The notes under the pieces were generated by a model. The model did not search any database. It saw only the letters and a program-made list of their open reading frames with translations, and was not told the DNA's origin. Positions 1-7,399 of a stretch of DNA of 14,983 bases are shown here, piece after piece. Within the stretch, counting starts at the first letter, position 1. Each line of letters begins with the position of its first letter. Source of the DNA: F23-D06 sp045132055 (GTDB lineage Bacteria; Bacteroidota; Bacteroidia; Bacteroidales; WCHB1-69); NCBI GenBank assembly GCA_045132055.1, contig JBGURP010000032.1:1-14983 (forward strand). Direction: 5' to 3'. The position numbers and the translations under genes are program-made.

Positions 1-2
1 CA

Positions 3-698
3 ACAGAACAATCGGTGCGAATACAGACTTCGGTATTGAACGGAGTGGAGAAGAAAGCCCTTGTATGGCTCGCTGAACGACAGCCTAAATGGGTTGATTC
101 CGACATGCTGACGTTCATCGGTTTCATCGGTGCCGTGGTCATCGCAGCGGGCTATATCTTGTCGAACTACAACGTGCATTTTCTGTGGCTCGCCTCACTG
201 GGCTTCGTCATCAACTGGTACGGCGACTCGCTCGACGGCACCTTAGCACGTCACAGAAAACAACAGCGTCCGATTTATGGTTTCTACCTTGACCACACTA
301 TGGACGCCATCAACGAGGCTTTCATGTTTATGGGCGTCGGACTGTCGCCTTTCATGAAGTTCGACCTGGCATGCGTCCTGCTTGTTGTCTATCTGATGCT
401 AACCCTCAACGTGTCGATGAACGCTCATCTCAAAGGCGAGTTCCGCCTGACTTATGCAAAACTCGGCCCTACCGAATTCCGACTGATTTGCATCATCGCC
501 AATGCCTTACTGGCGTTAGCCAAACCATTGAGAACCTGGAAGTTGGAGTTTAACTGGTTTTCATCCACGCTCGAACTCCACATCCTCGATTTAATTGGAA
601 TTGTAATTCTTCTTGCCTTGATATTGATATACATCATCACCATACTGCAAGATGCACGCTATTATGCGAAAATAGATCCAAAACACAAAAATGAATAA
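3..698 (+). CDS. CDP-alcohol phosphatidyltransferase family protein (5' end probably outside window)
   Basis: This integral inner-membrane enzyme would transfer a phosphatidyl or similar group from a CDP-activated donor to an alcohol, releasing CMP. Counting from the GTG at position 15, the family signature is complete: D71, D74, G75, A78, R79, then G89, D93 and D97 (the D-x2-D-G-x2-A-R ... G-x3-D-x3-D pattern), which bind metal and the CDP donor. Hydrophobic helices surround it at about 33-50, 55-70, 95-130, 155-170 and 188-212. The reading frame stays open back to position 3, so the GTG may not be the real start and the gene is probably cut by the window edge. It is followed after 9 bp by an acyltransferase, and the rest of the cluster is lipid-related, so a phospholipid head-group reaction fits. 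The acceptor alcohol (inositol phosphate, glycerol phosphate, serine or other) cannot be told from this sequence. Confidence 0.88.
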   Translation, partial: TEQSVRIQTSVLNGVEKKALVWLAERQPKWVDSDMLTFIGFIGAVVIAAGYILSNYNVHFLWLASLGFVINWYGDSLDGTLARHRKQQRPIYGFYLDHTMDAINEAFMFMGVGLSPFMKFDLACVLLVVYLMLTLNVSMNAHLKGEFRLTYAKLGPTEFRLICIIANALLALAKPLRTWKLEFNWFSSTLELHILDLIGIVILLALILIYIITILQDARYYAKIDPKHKNE

Positions 699-707
699 GT
701 CCTGGTC

Positions 708-1523
708 ATGGCGTTGATTACGATAGAAGATATTGAAGGCATTTCGCCAGTGTTCAAAGGCAAGTTCGGCAACAACTTGGCTCGTATGATGATGCGTGTC
801 ACCGGCATCGACAAGATATCGGAAATATACGAACGGCATGAAAATCTTGCCGGTCCGGAATTCGCACGAGCTTACCTGAACGACTTGAATATCAGCTATG
901 AGACGCAAGGACTGGAAAATATACAATCGATAGATGGTCCTTTCATCACAGTCAGCAACCACCCTTACGGAGGACTCGACGGGCTTATTCTCATCGACCT
1001 GTTTGGACATCTCCGTGAGGATTATAAGGTGATGGCGAACAAGTTCCTATCTTTGGTGAAGACCCTCGATGACAGTTTCATCAGTGTGATACCCAAGAAT
1101 AAAAGCACCAAAGGGATATCTCTTGAGAGCATCAGCGGGATAAAAAAAGCCATTGATCATGTAAAAAATGGGCATCCGTTGGGATTATTTCCAGCAGGGG
1201 CGGTGTCGGATTTCCGCCTCAAGGATTTCCGCGTGCGTGACCGTGAATGGCAGCAGTCAGCCGCCGGAATAATCCGTCACTTGAAGGTGCCCGTGGTCCC
1301 AGTGTGTTTTTTCGACATAAACTCCAATTTGTTTTATTTTCTCGGAGCTATCTATTGGAAACTGCGCATTTTAAGGCTGCCACGCGAAGTACTCAACAAA
1401 GAAGGCAAGACTGTCAAGGTTGGAATTGGTAATATTATCAGTGTTGAAGAGCAGATGAGCGTCTCCGAGGCGGATTTTGCCGCAATGCTGCGCTCATCGG
1501 TATATAAAATTACTGAACATTAA
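708..1523 (+). CDS. PlsC-like lysophospholipid acyltransferase (LPLAT superfamily)
   Basis: This 271-residue protein is predicted to move an acyl chain onto a glycerophospholipid, lysolipid or similar acceptor at the cytoplasmic membrane face. The catalytic block is N84-H85-P86 followed by Y-G-G-L-D91. The spacing is H-x5-D rather than the classic H-x4-D, as in the less-studied NHPxGGxD branch of the superfamily that also includes hemolysin-like and ornithine-lipid acyltransferases. The second block is F161-P162-A163-G164, where canonical PlsC has FPEG. The start 9 bp after the upstream stop is the only sensible ATG. It is second in a plus-strand cluster with a CDP-alcohol transferase, an acyl ligase, an acyl carrier protein and another acyltransferase. 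The acyltransferase fold is secure, but the substrate is unknown. Confidence 0.85.
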   Translation: MALITIEDIEGISPVFKGKFGNNLARMMMRVTGIDKISEIYERHENLAGPEFARAYLNDLNISYETQGLENIQSIDGPFITVSNHPYGGLDGLILIDLFGHLREDYKVMANKFLSLVKTLDDSFISVIPKNKSTKGISLESISGIKKAIDHVKNGHPLGLFPAGAVSDFRLKDFRVRDREWQQSAAGIIRHLKVPVVPVCFFDINSNLFYFLGAIYWKLRILRLPREVLNKEGKTVKVGIGNIISVEEQMSVSEADFAAMLRSSVYKITEH

Positions 1524-1543
1524 TTAACAAAAAAATTACAGAT

Positions 1544-3031
1544 ATGAAAAACTATTTCGAAGACATGATGCCTGCTGAAGAACTTGCGCAGATGAAGTAC
1601 ATCCCGACGATTCCTGAGTTCGTCACTTGGATTGAGAGCAAATGGCGAGAGCTGCCGGCTCTTTCCGACACTGTCAACACTTTAACATACAAACAGATGT
1701 GCGACGCCATCGCACGCAAACGCGCCATGCTCAACGCCATGGGTCTTGCCAAGGGCGACAAGGTCGCTATCCTCGACAACACCACCGTTGAGGCTGTAGA
1801 GATGTTCCTCGCCGTCACCTCAGCAGGTTATGTCGTCATCAACCTGCCGTCACAGCTGCCGGCTCCTGCCGTCGCAGGATGCTGCATGAAGTTCGGCGTG
1901 AAAGTCCTCGCCGCCGGTGCAGGTTTCATGGAGACCGCCAAAGCCGCGTCATGCAAAGTCATCGATATCGCTGACATGGCAGAGCAGAAGGCTCCTGTCG
2001 CCATCGTCGATAAAAACGACCCGGCCGCTATCTTCTTCACAGGAGGCACTACCGGAGCTCCTAAAGGTGCCGTCCTGCCTCACAGAGCCCTTATGCGCGG
2101 CGCCCTCAACGGCGTCTACGCTCCAGGTCATCAGTTAGGTTGCCAGCGTTATGCCAGCGTGCTGCCTCTCAGCCATGTGTTCGGACTGGTCCGCGGCACT
2201 CTGTCAGTGTTATACGAAGGTGGCGCATGGTATGCAGCCGCCAACACCAAGGAGACCATCTCAAAGCTCCCGATGATTAAGCCTACCTGCCTCGTGGCAG
2301 TACCGGGCATATGCGAAATTCTGCTGGGTCTCGTCAAGATGTACGGCAAGCCATTCCTTGGCGGAAACCTCAGATTCATCATCGCGGGTGCTGCCAACGT
2401 GCCTCCGAAACTCATTGGCGAGTTCGACCAGCTGGGCATCAGCCTGTTCGCCGGCTACGGCATGACAGAAGGCGCCAACCTCACCTCAGGCAACATCGAC
2501 GTCAAGGAGAAACCGACATCAGTAGGTAAGATATATCCTGGTCAGGAGACCAAGGTGGTCGACGGCGAGCTGTGGTTCCGCGGCGACAACGTCTTCCTCG
2601 GATATTACGGCGACCCGGAAAAGACCGCCGAGACCCTCACCCCGGACGGTTGGATCAAGACTGGCGACCTCGTACGCTTCGATGAAGAAGGTTACATGTA
2701 CATCATCGGACGTATCAAGAACCTCATCATTCTGTCAAACGGCGAAAACGTAAGCCCTGAAAGCATCGAAGAGCCATTCTACAAATGCGACAAGCTCCGC
2801 GACTGCCTCGTCAAGGAAGACGAGATGGACGGAAAGAAGGTGATAGCCATCGAGATCCTCCCTCGTATCGAAGAGTTCGGCAACACCCCTTGGGAAGAGG
2901 TGGAAGCTTACTTTAAGAAATTGGTCGACGAAGTCAACGCTACACTGCCGACGACACATCGCATCAACAAGATAACAGTGCGCAAGGAAGATTTCAAACG
3001 CACCGGCGCAATGAAAGTTTCACGTAATTAA
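1544..3031 (+). CDS. AMP-forming acyl-CoA/acyl-ACP ligase (ANL superfamily)
   Basis: This 495-residue cytosolic enzyme activates a carboxylic acid, probably a fatty acid, with ATP to an acyl-adenylate and transfers it to a thiol. All ANL core motifs are visible: the glycine-rich loop FTGGTTGAPKG at 165-175, GYGMTEG at 304-310, TGD at 373-375, the hinge GRIKNLI at 389-395, and the C-terminal catalytic lysine K491 in TGAMK. The length is normal for the family. The next gene, 9 bp downstream, is a lone acyl carrier protein, so the natural acceptor may be that protein's phosphopantetheine arm rather than CoA. This is inferred from position. A DltA-like amino-acid or aryl-acid ligase is possible, but the neighbouring acyltransferases favour a fatty acyl substrate. 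Confidence 0.88.
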   Translation: MKNYFEDMMPAEELAQMKYIPTIPEFVTWIESKWRELPALSDTVNTLTYKQMCDAIARKRAMLNAMGLAKGDKVAILDNTTVEAVEMFLAVTSAGYVVINLPSQLPAPAVAGCCMKFGVKVLAAGAGFMETAKAASCKVIDIADMAEQKAPVAIVDKNDPAAIFFTGGTTGAPKGAVLPHRALMRGALNGVYAPGHQLGCQRYASVLPLSHVFGLVRGTLSVLYEGGAWYAAANTKETISKLPMIKPTCLVAVPGICEILLGLVKMYGKPFLGGNLRFIIAGAANVPPKLIGEFDQLGISLFAGYGMTEGANLTSGNIDVKEKPTSVGKIYPGQETKVVDGELWFRGDNVFLGYYGDPEKTAETLTPDGWIKTGDLVRFDEEGYMYIIGRIKNLIILSNGENVSPESIEEPFYKCDKLRDCLVKEDEMDGKKVIAIEILPRIEEFGNTPWEEVEAYFKKLVDEVNATLPTTHRINKITVRKEDFKRTGAMKVSRN

Positions 3032-3040
3032 TTTTTTATC

Positions 3041-3280
3041 ATGGAAAGACAAGAGATTTTAGTAGGTCTCAAGGAGATTCTTCAACTTATCAAGCCATCG
3101 CTCGACCTTTCGGCAGTCAATGAGAACAGTCAGCTCATCAGCGACATCGGTCTCGACTCACTTACCATATTGCTTTTAAGCCTTGCCATTGAAAATAAAT
3201 TCAATATCAAGTTTGAAGACGCTGTGAAATTCAACACCGTAGGTGAAGTCATCGACTATATCATAAAAGCAAAAGCATGA
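3041..3280 (+). CDS. Acyl carrier protein (phosphopantetheine-binding)
   Basis: This 79-residue, four-helix carrier protein carries the phosphopantetheine attachment motif G37-L38-D39-S40-L41, with S40 as the modified serine. The length and the helix 2 position match free-standing ACPs. It is not next to the fab genes that flank the housekeeping acpP, but lies between an acyl ligase (9 bp upstream) and an acyltransferase whose ATG overlaps its stop codon. This implies translational coupling and a dedicated role as acyl shuttle inside this cluster. The acyl chain carried is unknown. Confidence 0.9.
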   Translation: MERQEILVGLKEILQLIKPSLDLSAVNENSQLISDIGLDSLTILLLSLAIENKFNIKFEDAVKFNTVGEVIDYIIKAKA

Positions 3281-3897
3281 AGATAATGACATACATCGTG
3301 GAAGGCCTCACGGCCTTCCTCGTTAAAACGCTTCTCAGACCTAAGGTCTATTACGTGGAGCCTCCAAAACATAGGCGTAAGCTTGACAGCCCGTCGCTGC
3401 TCATCATCAACCACACCAGCCATCTCGACGGGCCGGTGGTGACTACGGTGTTCCGCAAAAACAAGATACATAATCTTGCCGCGAAAGACCGTTTCGAGCA
3501 GCGTGGCTTCGGGTTCTTCCTGCGTAACACGCGATGCATCCCTATCGACCGTCAGAACGCCGACCTGTCGTGGATTCATGAGTCTATTAAGATTATACAA
3601 CAAGACAAGGAGAGCGTCGCGATATTCCCTGAAGGCCGTCATGGTGAGCACCGTAAGCAGCTGCCGTTCCATCCGGGAGCGGCGATGCTCGCCACCGTGT
3701 CGCAGGCTCCTCTTGTGATGGTCTACATCGACGGACCGGTAAAGATCCTGGGACCTCGCGCCCGCCTCATAGTGTCGCCACAGTTCCATCTCGCGCCACC
3801 AACACAAGGAATGAACTCCGATTATATCAACGAGCAGACCGAGATGTTGCAGCAAAAGATGAAAGACTTGATGGAAGAGCTGATAAAGAGGCTATGA
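3277..3897 (+). CDS. 1-acylglycerol-3-phosphate acyltransferase-like protein (PlsC family)
   Basis: This 206-residue LPLAT protein has the canonical motifs N45-H46-T-S-H-L-D51 (H-x4-D) and F117-P118-E119-G120-R121, which carry out acyl transfer and bind the acceptor phosphate. A hydrophobic N-terminal helix (about 4-20) would tether it to the cytoplasmic membrane. Its start overlaps the ACP stop by 4 bp (ATGA), so the two are probably co-translated and the protein may take its acyl group from that ACP. It differs from the first acyltransferase in the cluster (classic FPEG versus FPAG, classic H-x4-D versus H-x5-D). The two are unlikely to be simple duplicates and may act on different positions or acceptors. 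Confidence 0.88.
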   Translation: MKIMTYIVEGLTAFLVKTLLRPKVYYVEPPKHRRKLDSPSLLIINHTSHLDGPVVTTVFRKNKIHNLAAKDRFEQRGFGFFLRNTRCIPIDRQNADLSWIHESIKIIQQDKESVAIFPEGRHGEHRKQLPFHPGAAMLATVSQAPLVMVYIDGPVKILGPRARLIVSPQFHLAPPTQGMNSDYINEQTEMLQQKMKDLMEELIKRL

Positions 3898-3931
3898 GCA
3901 TGTAAAAACTTAACCATTTAAATAAAAAACT

Positions 3932-5143
3932 ATGAAAAACATCTTTACACTCCTATTTATCGCTTTGCTGAGCTTCACGGCGACAGCGCAAAACGCCAAA
4001 CCGCAACCTTTGACACAAGAAGAGTTTGAGGCGCTGTGCCCTACTCCGCCAATGGGTTGGAACAGCTGGAATAAGTTCGGCTGCGACGTTAACGAACAGC
4101 TGCTGATGGAGGCTGCCGACGCCATGGTGGCATCAGGCATGAAAGACGCCGGATACGAATATATCGTCGTTGACGACTGCTGGCAGATCGACCGCGACGC
4201 CGACGGCAACATTGTATGCGACCCTGAGCGTTTCCCTCATGGCATGAAATATGTGGCGGACTACATCCACTCCAAAGGACTGAAGTTCGGCATCTACTCA
4301 TGTGTAGGCGCATACACCTGCGCGGGACGACCGGGCAGCATGGGTCACGAATACCAAGATGCTTTGTTTTATGCACGCACTGGCGTCGACTACCTGAAAT
4401 ATGACTTTTGCAACAACCGCGGCACCAACTCGAAGACCGCCTACACCATCATGCGCGAGGCTTTGAAAGAAGCCGGTCGCCCTATAGTTTTAAGCATCTG
4501 CGAATGGGGCAGCACCAAGCCTTGGGAATGGGGCAAAGGCATCGGTCATCTCTGGAGAGCCACAGGCGACATCATCAATATGTGGGACGGACGCGAAGAC
4601 TGGGGCGGTCACGGCATGGTCAACATCATCGACCTGGTGCAGGATCTGTATCCTTACAACGGCCCGGGTCACTGGAACGACCCCGACATGCTTGAGGTGG
4701 GCAACGGTGGTATGAACGCCATAGAAGACCAGAGCCACTTCTCGATGTGGTGCATGCTGGCAGCGCCGCTGATGGCAGGCAACGACCTCGGCAATATGAG
4801 CGACGACACCAAGCGTATCCTCACCAACAAAGACGTCATCGCCATCGACCAGGACCCGCTGGGCATCCAGGCACATCTGTCAGTGGCAATGGGCGACCGC
4901 CAGATCTGGGTGAAACAGCTCGCCAACGACGAGTGGGCAGTATGTTTCTTCAACCGCGGCGACGACACGTGGAGCCTCAACTTCAACTGGAGCGACATCC
5001 CTGAGCTGCGCGCCACCGGCGAAAACTATAAAATCTACGACCTCTGGCAGCACAAAACCATCGCCAAGTCAACCAAGAAAAACATAGTTAACAGCATCCC
5101 TTCACACGGCGTGCTGATGGTGAAGCTGAGTCCTGAGAAATAG
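3932..5143 (+). CDS. Secreted alpha-galactosidase, glycoside hydrolase family 27
   Basis: This 403-residue enzyme would release terminal alpha-linked galactose from oligosaccharides or glycans. A signal peptide covers residues 1 to about 19 (ending TATA before Q20), with no lipobox cysteine, so a periplasmic enzyme is expected. The GH27 landmarks are PPMGWNSWN at 39-47, VVDDCW at 79-84, YLKYDF at 154-159 with the nucleophile D158, and WRATGDI at 208-214 with the acid/base D213. GPGHWNDPDML follows at 244-254. A small C-terminal beta domain follows from about residue 315. It starts 34 bp after the acyltransferase operon with no visible promoter of its own, so read-through is possible, but a functional link to lipid synthesis is not evident. 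No carbohydrate-binding module, T9SS tail or SusC/D pair is present. Confidence 0.93.
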   Translation: MKNIFTLLFIALLSFTATAQNAKPQPLTQEEFEALCPTPPMGWNSWNKFGCDVNEQLLMEAADAMVASGMKDAGYEYIVVDDCWQIDRDADGNIVCDPERFPHGMKYVADYIHSKGLKFGIYSCVGAYTCAGRPGSMGHEYQDALFYARTGVDYLKYDFCNNRGTNSKTAYTIMREALKEAGRPIVLSICEWGSTKPWEWGKGIGHLWRATGDIINMWDGREDWGGHGMVNIIDLVQDLYPYNGPGHWNDPDMLEVGNGGMNAIEDQSHFSMWCMLAAPLMAGNDLGNMSDDTKRILTNKDVIAIDQDPLGIQAHLSVAMGDRQIWVKQLANDEWAVCFFNRGDDTWSLNFNWSDIPELRATGENYKIYDLWQHKTIAKSTKKNIVNSIPSHGVLMVKLSPEK

Positions 5144-5170
5144 ATTGCTGGTATTCCTTCCAATCCAGGA

Positions 5171-5419
5171 TTATTCAAATGGTTGTTTGATAATTAACTG
5201 TTTCGACAACACAAACACCGCAATCTGCCCGTTCTCTCTGCCGAATTGTATGGCATATTCCAATGAGTCTTCAGGGAAGATGCGGACACTATCGAAATAA
5301 TAACTGCCATTGTCGGTGTCAAGCCAGCCACCGACATGGTTTCCGTTTGCTTTTGCATGGGTGATGACGAGAGCCAGCAGACAGAGCCAAAGTATCACAC
5401 AAAACCTGTTTTTTGTCAT
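5171..5419 (-). CDS. Small secreted protein of unknown function
   Basis: This 82-residue protein has a clear signal peptide (MTKNRFCV start, hydrophobic core at 8-19, cleavage near AKA at 22-24). It leaves a mature part of about 58 residues with GGWLDTDNGSYYFDSVRIF (30-48) and GQIAVFVLS (63-71). I do not recognise a named domain. The pattern of a short aromatic, beta-rich mature chain resembles small exported hypothetical proteins I recall from Bacteroidota genomes. Support for a real gene is the signal peptide, a TAnnTTTG promoter (5437-5444, minus) 18 bp upstream of the ATG, and placement convergent with the alpha-galactosidase and divergent from the symporter fusion. There are no cysteines in the mature part, so it is not a lipoprotein. 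Function unknown. Confidence 0.68.
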   Translation of the reverse strand: MTKNRFCVILWLCLLALVITHAKANGNHVGGWLDTDNGSYYFDSVRIFPEDSLEYAIQFGRENGQIAVFVLSKQLIIKQPFE

Positions 5420-5429
5420 ATTTTCATTC

Positions 5430-5469
5430 TTGGGTGCAAATTTATGATTTTTTTATATCTTTGCACCAA
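5430..5469. promoter_or_regulatory. Overlapping divergent promoters within an inverted repeat
   Basis: The plus strand carries TATCTTTG (5456-5463) as a -7 box with TTG near 5430-5432 as the -33 element, 22 bp before the ATG of the GNAT-symporter fusion. The minus strand carries TAAATTTG (5444-5437) with TTGG at 5469-5466 for the small secreted protein. The two halves form an inverted repeat, TTGGGTGCAAA (5430-5440) and TTTGCACCAA (5460-5469), so each promoter's -33 region lies over the other's -7 region. Confidence 0.65.
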
Positions 5470-5484
5470 TAAACACTCTATTTT

Positions 5485-7215
5485 ATGTCAAAATCTTACG
5501 ATTCCACACCAAACCGCACCATACGCAAGGTCTCTCTCCCAAAAGATGGCGAGAGTCTGATGGAAGTCTTCGCTGCCGCCAAGGGCATCATGGCAGCCGA
5601 CGGCAACGTGAACCAATGGATCGACGGCTATCCATCGCTGGATATTGTGCAGTCTGACATTGAGAAAGACGGCGGCTTCGTGGTTGAAGACGATGGAAAG
5701 ATTGTGGCGTATTTCGCCTTTCTGCCATCGCCGGAACCTACCTACGATAAGATTTACGACGGCAAATGGCTCGACGACAGCAAGCCTTACCATGTCATCC
5801 ATCGCATAGCGAGTTTTCCTGAGGTGCATGGCATCTTCCAGAGTATCATGGAGTTCTGCTTCGCTAAAGAGCGCAACATCCGCATCGATACGCATCGCGA
5901 CAACAAAATAATGCAGCATAATATCGAGAAACACGGATTCAAATACTGCGGCATCATACATCTCGCCAACGGCGACGAACGTTTAGCATATCAGAAAATG
6001 ACTGAAAAGAAAAAGATTTCTCTCACCGCCCAGATCGGCATCGCCCTCGTGTTGGCGGTGATAGCCGGCGTGCTGCTGCGCGACCATGCCATGTTTGTCA
6101 ACACATATATCAAACCTTTTGGAACGATATTCCTTAATTTATTGAAGTTTATCGTGGTGCCGCTGGTGCTCTTCTCCATCATGGCAGGCATACTCTCGAT
6201 GAACGATGTCTCGAAAGTTGGCAAACTCGGACTTCGCACCTTAATATATTTTATAATAACGACTCTCTTCGCCGTGACGCTCGGCTTGGTAGTGCCAAGT
6301 CTGGTGAAAGGCTTTCTCCCGACCATCAAAATCAGCACTGAAGCTGTAACAGATGTTATCGATACACCTCACATGACGGTGATGGATCAGATAGTCGCCA
6401 TGTTTCCCGACAACATCCTTCTTCCAGTGAGCTCGATGGCGATGATGCAGGTCATAGTGATTGCGCTTTTCTTTGGCATCGCTATGGTGCATATCGGCGA
6501 GAAAGGCGAGCTGGCGCGCAAGGTGACGCTCAGCTTCAACGATGTGGTGGGTAAGATTCTTGAATATATCATGGCACTGGCGCCGTTCGGCGTGTTCTGC
6601 ATGCTGACGCCAGTGGTGGTAGAAAACGGTCCTGCAGTGCTCGGCTCCTACGCGGCATTGCTCGCATTGGCATATTTCTGCTTCGTCGTTCATGCAGGAC
6701 TGGTATATTCCTCAGCGGTGTGGGTCCTTGGTGGCATCTCCCCTCTTAAATTCTTCAAAGAAATGCAGCCCGCCATGCTGTTCGCCTTCTCCAGCGACTC
6801 GTCGGTGGCGACACTGCCTTACTCCATGCAATGTACCGAGAAGTTAGGTGTCAGAAAAGAGATAGGACGTTTCGTGCTGTCGTTGGGCGCTACCATCAAT
6901 ATGGACGGCGTCGCCATCTATCTCGGCGTTGCCTCAGTGTTTATGGCGACATGCTGCGGCATCGACCTCACCATGAGCCAGTATATGGCTATCGCTTTTG
7001 CCTCTACAGTAGCCTCTATCGGCACTCCGGGCATCCCGGGCGGCAGCTTGGCACTGATGGCAATGGTTTTCTCCTCCGCAGGCATCCCCGTCGAATGCGT
7101 GGCAGTGGCAGCAGGCATCGACCGCATCATCGATATGGGCCGTACAGTGATGTCAATCACCGGTGACGCCTCTTGCGCCGTCGTCATGCAAAGATTTTTA
7201 GGACAAAATATTTAG
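5485..7215 (+). CDS. GNAT acetyltransferase fused to dicarboxylate/amino acid:cation symporter (DAACS)
   Basis: This 576-residue fusion has two parts. Residues 1 to about 171 look like a soluble GNAT-type N-acetyltransferase, with a central GKIVAYFAF strand (71-79) and the late segment NKIMQHNIEKHGFKYCG (140-156). Residues 172-576 are a complete DAACS/SDF symporter with about eight transmembrane helices and two hairpins: the serine-rich hairpin SSDSS (436-440), NMDG (472-475), GTPGIPGG (513-520), and the last helix with D550, R553, T554 and D561. These align with the substrate and sodium site of GltPh-type transporters, but the position equal to its N401 is S557. The transporter would import an acidic amino acid, dicarboxylate or related solute with sodium or protons. 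The junction is CAG-AAA-ATG at 5992-6000, and the ATG is a natural start for a separate symporter. A single lost A would end the GNAT gene in an ATGA overlap, so this may be a recent fusion or a sequencing error. Confidence 0.82.
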   Translation: MSKSYDSTPNRTIRKVSLPKDGESLMEVFAAAKGIMAADGNVNQWIDGYPSLDIVQSDIEKDGGFVVEDDGKIVAYFAFLPSPEPTYDKIYDGKWLDDSKPYHVIHRIASFPEVHGIFQSIMEFCFAKERNIRIDTHRDNKIMQHNIEKHGFKYCGIIHLANGDERLAYQKMTEKKKISLTAQIGIALVLAVIAGVLLRDHAMFVNTYIKPFGTIFLNLLKFIVVPLVLFSIMAGILSMNDVSKVGKLGLRTLIYFIITTLFAVTLGLVVPSLVKGFLPTIKISTEAVTDVIDTPHMTVMDQIVAMFPDNILLPVSSMAMMQVIVIALFFGIAMVHIGEKGELARKVTLSFNDVVGKILEYIMALAPFGVFCMLTPVVVENGPAVLGSYAALLALAYFCFVVHAGLVYSSAVWVLGGISPLKFFKEMQPAMLFAFSSDSSVATLPYSMQCTEKLGVRKEIGRFVLSLGATINMDGVAIYLGVASVFMATCCGIDLTMSQYMAIAFASTVASIGTPGIPGGSLALMAMVFSSAGIPVECVAVAAGIDRIIDMGRTVMSITGDASCAVVMQRFLGQNI

Positions 7216-7282
7216 CCTGAAACCATTGTATATCAACACTTTATGAAAAATATCAAAAATATTTTAAAAATTTTTTCATTTT

Positions 7283-7316
7283 TTTGTAGTTTATATTATA
7301 AACTTGTTTATCTTTG
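7283..7316 (+). promoter_or_regulatory. Promoter with palindromic operator candidate in the spacer
   Basis: TTTG at 7283-7286 (-33) and TATCTTTG at 7309-7316 (-7) are 22 bp apart and fit the Bacteroidota primary sigma consensus. Between them lies a perfect palindrome, GTTTATA-T-TATAAAC (7289-7303), where a bound repressor would block RNA polymerase. A leader of about 75 nt runs to the ATG at 7400. The rest of 7217-7399 is very AT-rich with no recognisable RNA element. The downstream unit encodes its own winged-helix regulator, the obvious candidate binder. Confidence 0.7.
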
Positions 7317-7399
7317 CAGCGTCATTTAGGACATAAAGTGCACTTAAATTAAAGATTAAAAAATTTAAAACTAAAAAGTAACATTTAAAAATTAAAGCT

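Noticed and set aside
591..1010. 139-codon minus-strand frame across the CDP-alcohol transferase/acyltransferase junction
   Set aside because: It spans two real plus-strand genes antisense and has no recognisable features.
3256..3855. 199-codon minus-strand frame opposite the second acyltransferase
   Set aside because: The plus strand has HX4D and FPEG motifs and an ATGA-coupled start. The minus product shows no domain or signal.
3898..3931. Separate promoter for the alpha-galactosidase
   Set aside because: No TAnnTTTG box is visible in the 34-bp gap, so I do not annotate one. Co-transcription with the upstream operon remains open.
7216..7275. Terminator after the GNAT-symporter gene
   Set aside because: The stretch is AT-rich with A and T runs, but I see no GC-containing stem that would make an intrinsic terminator.
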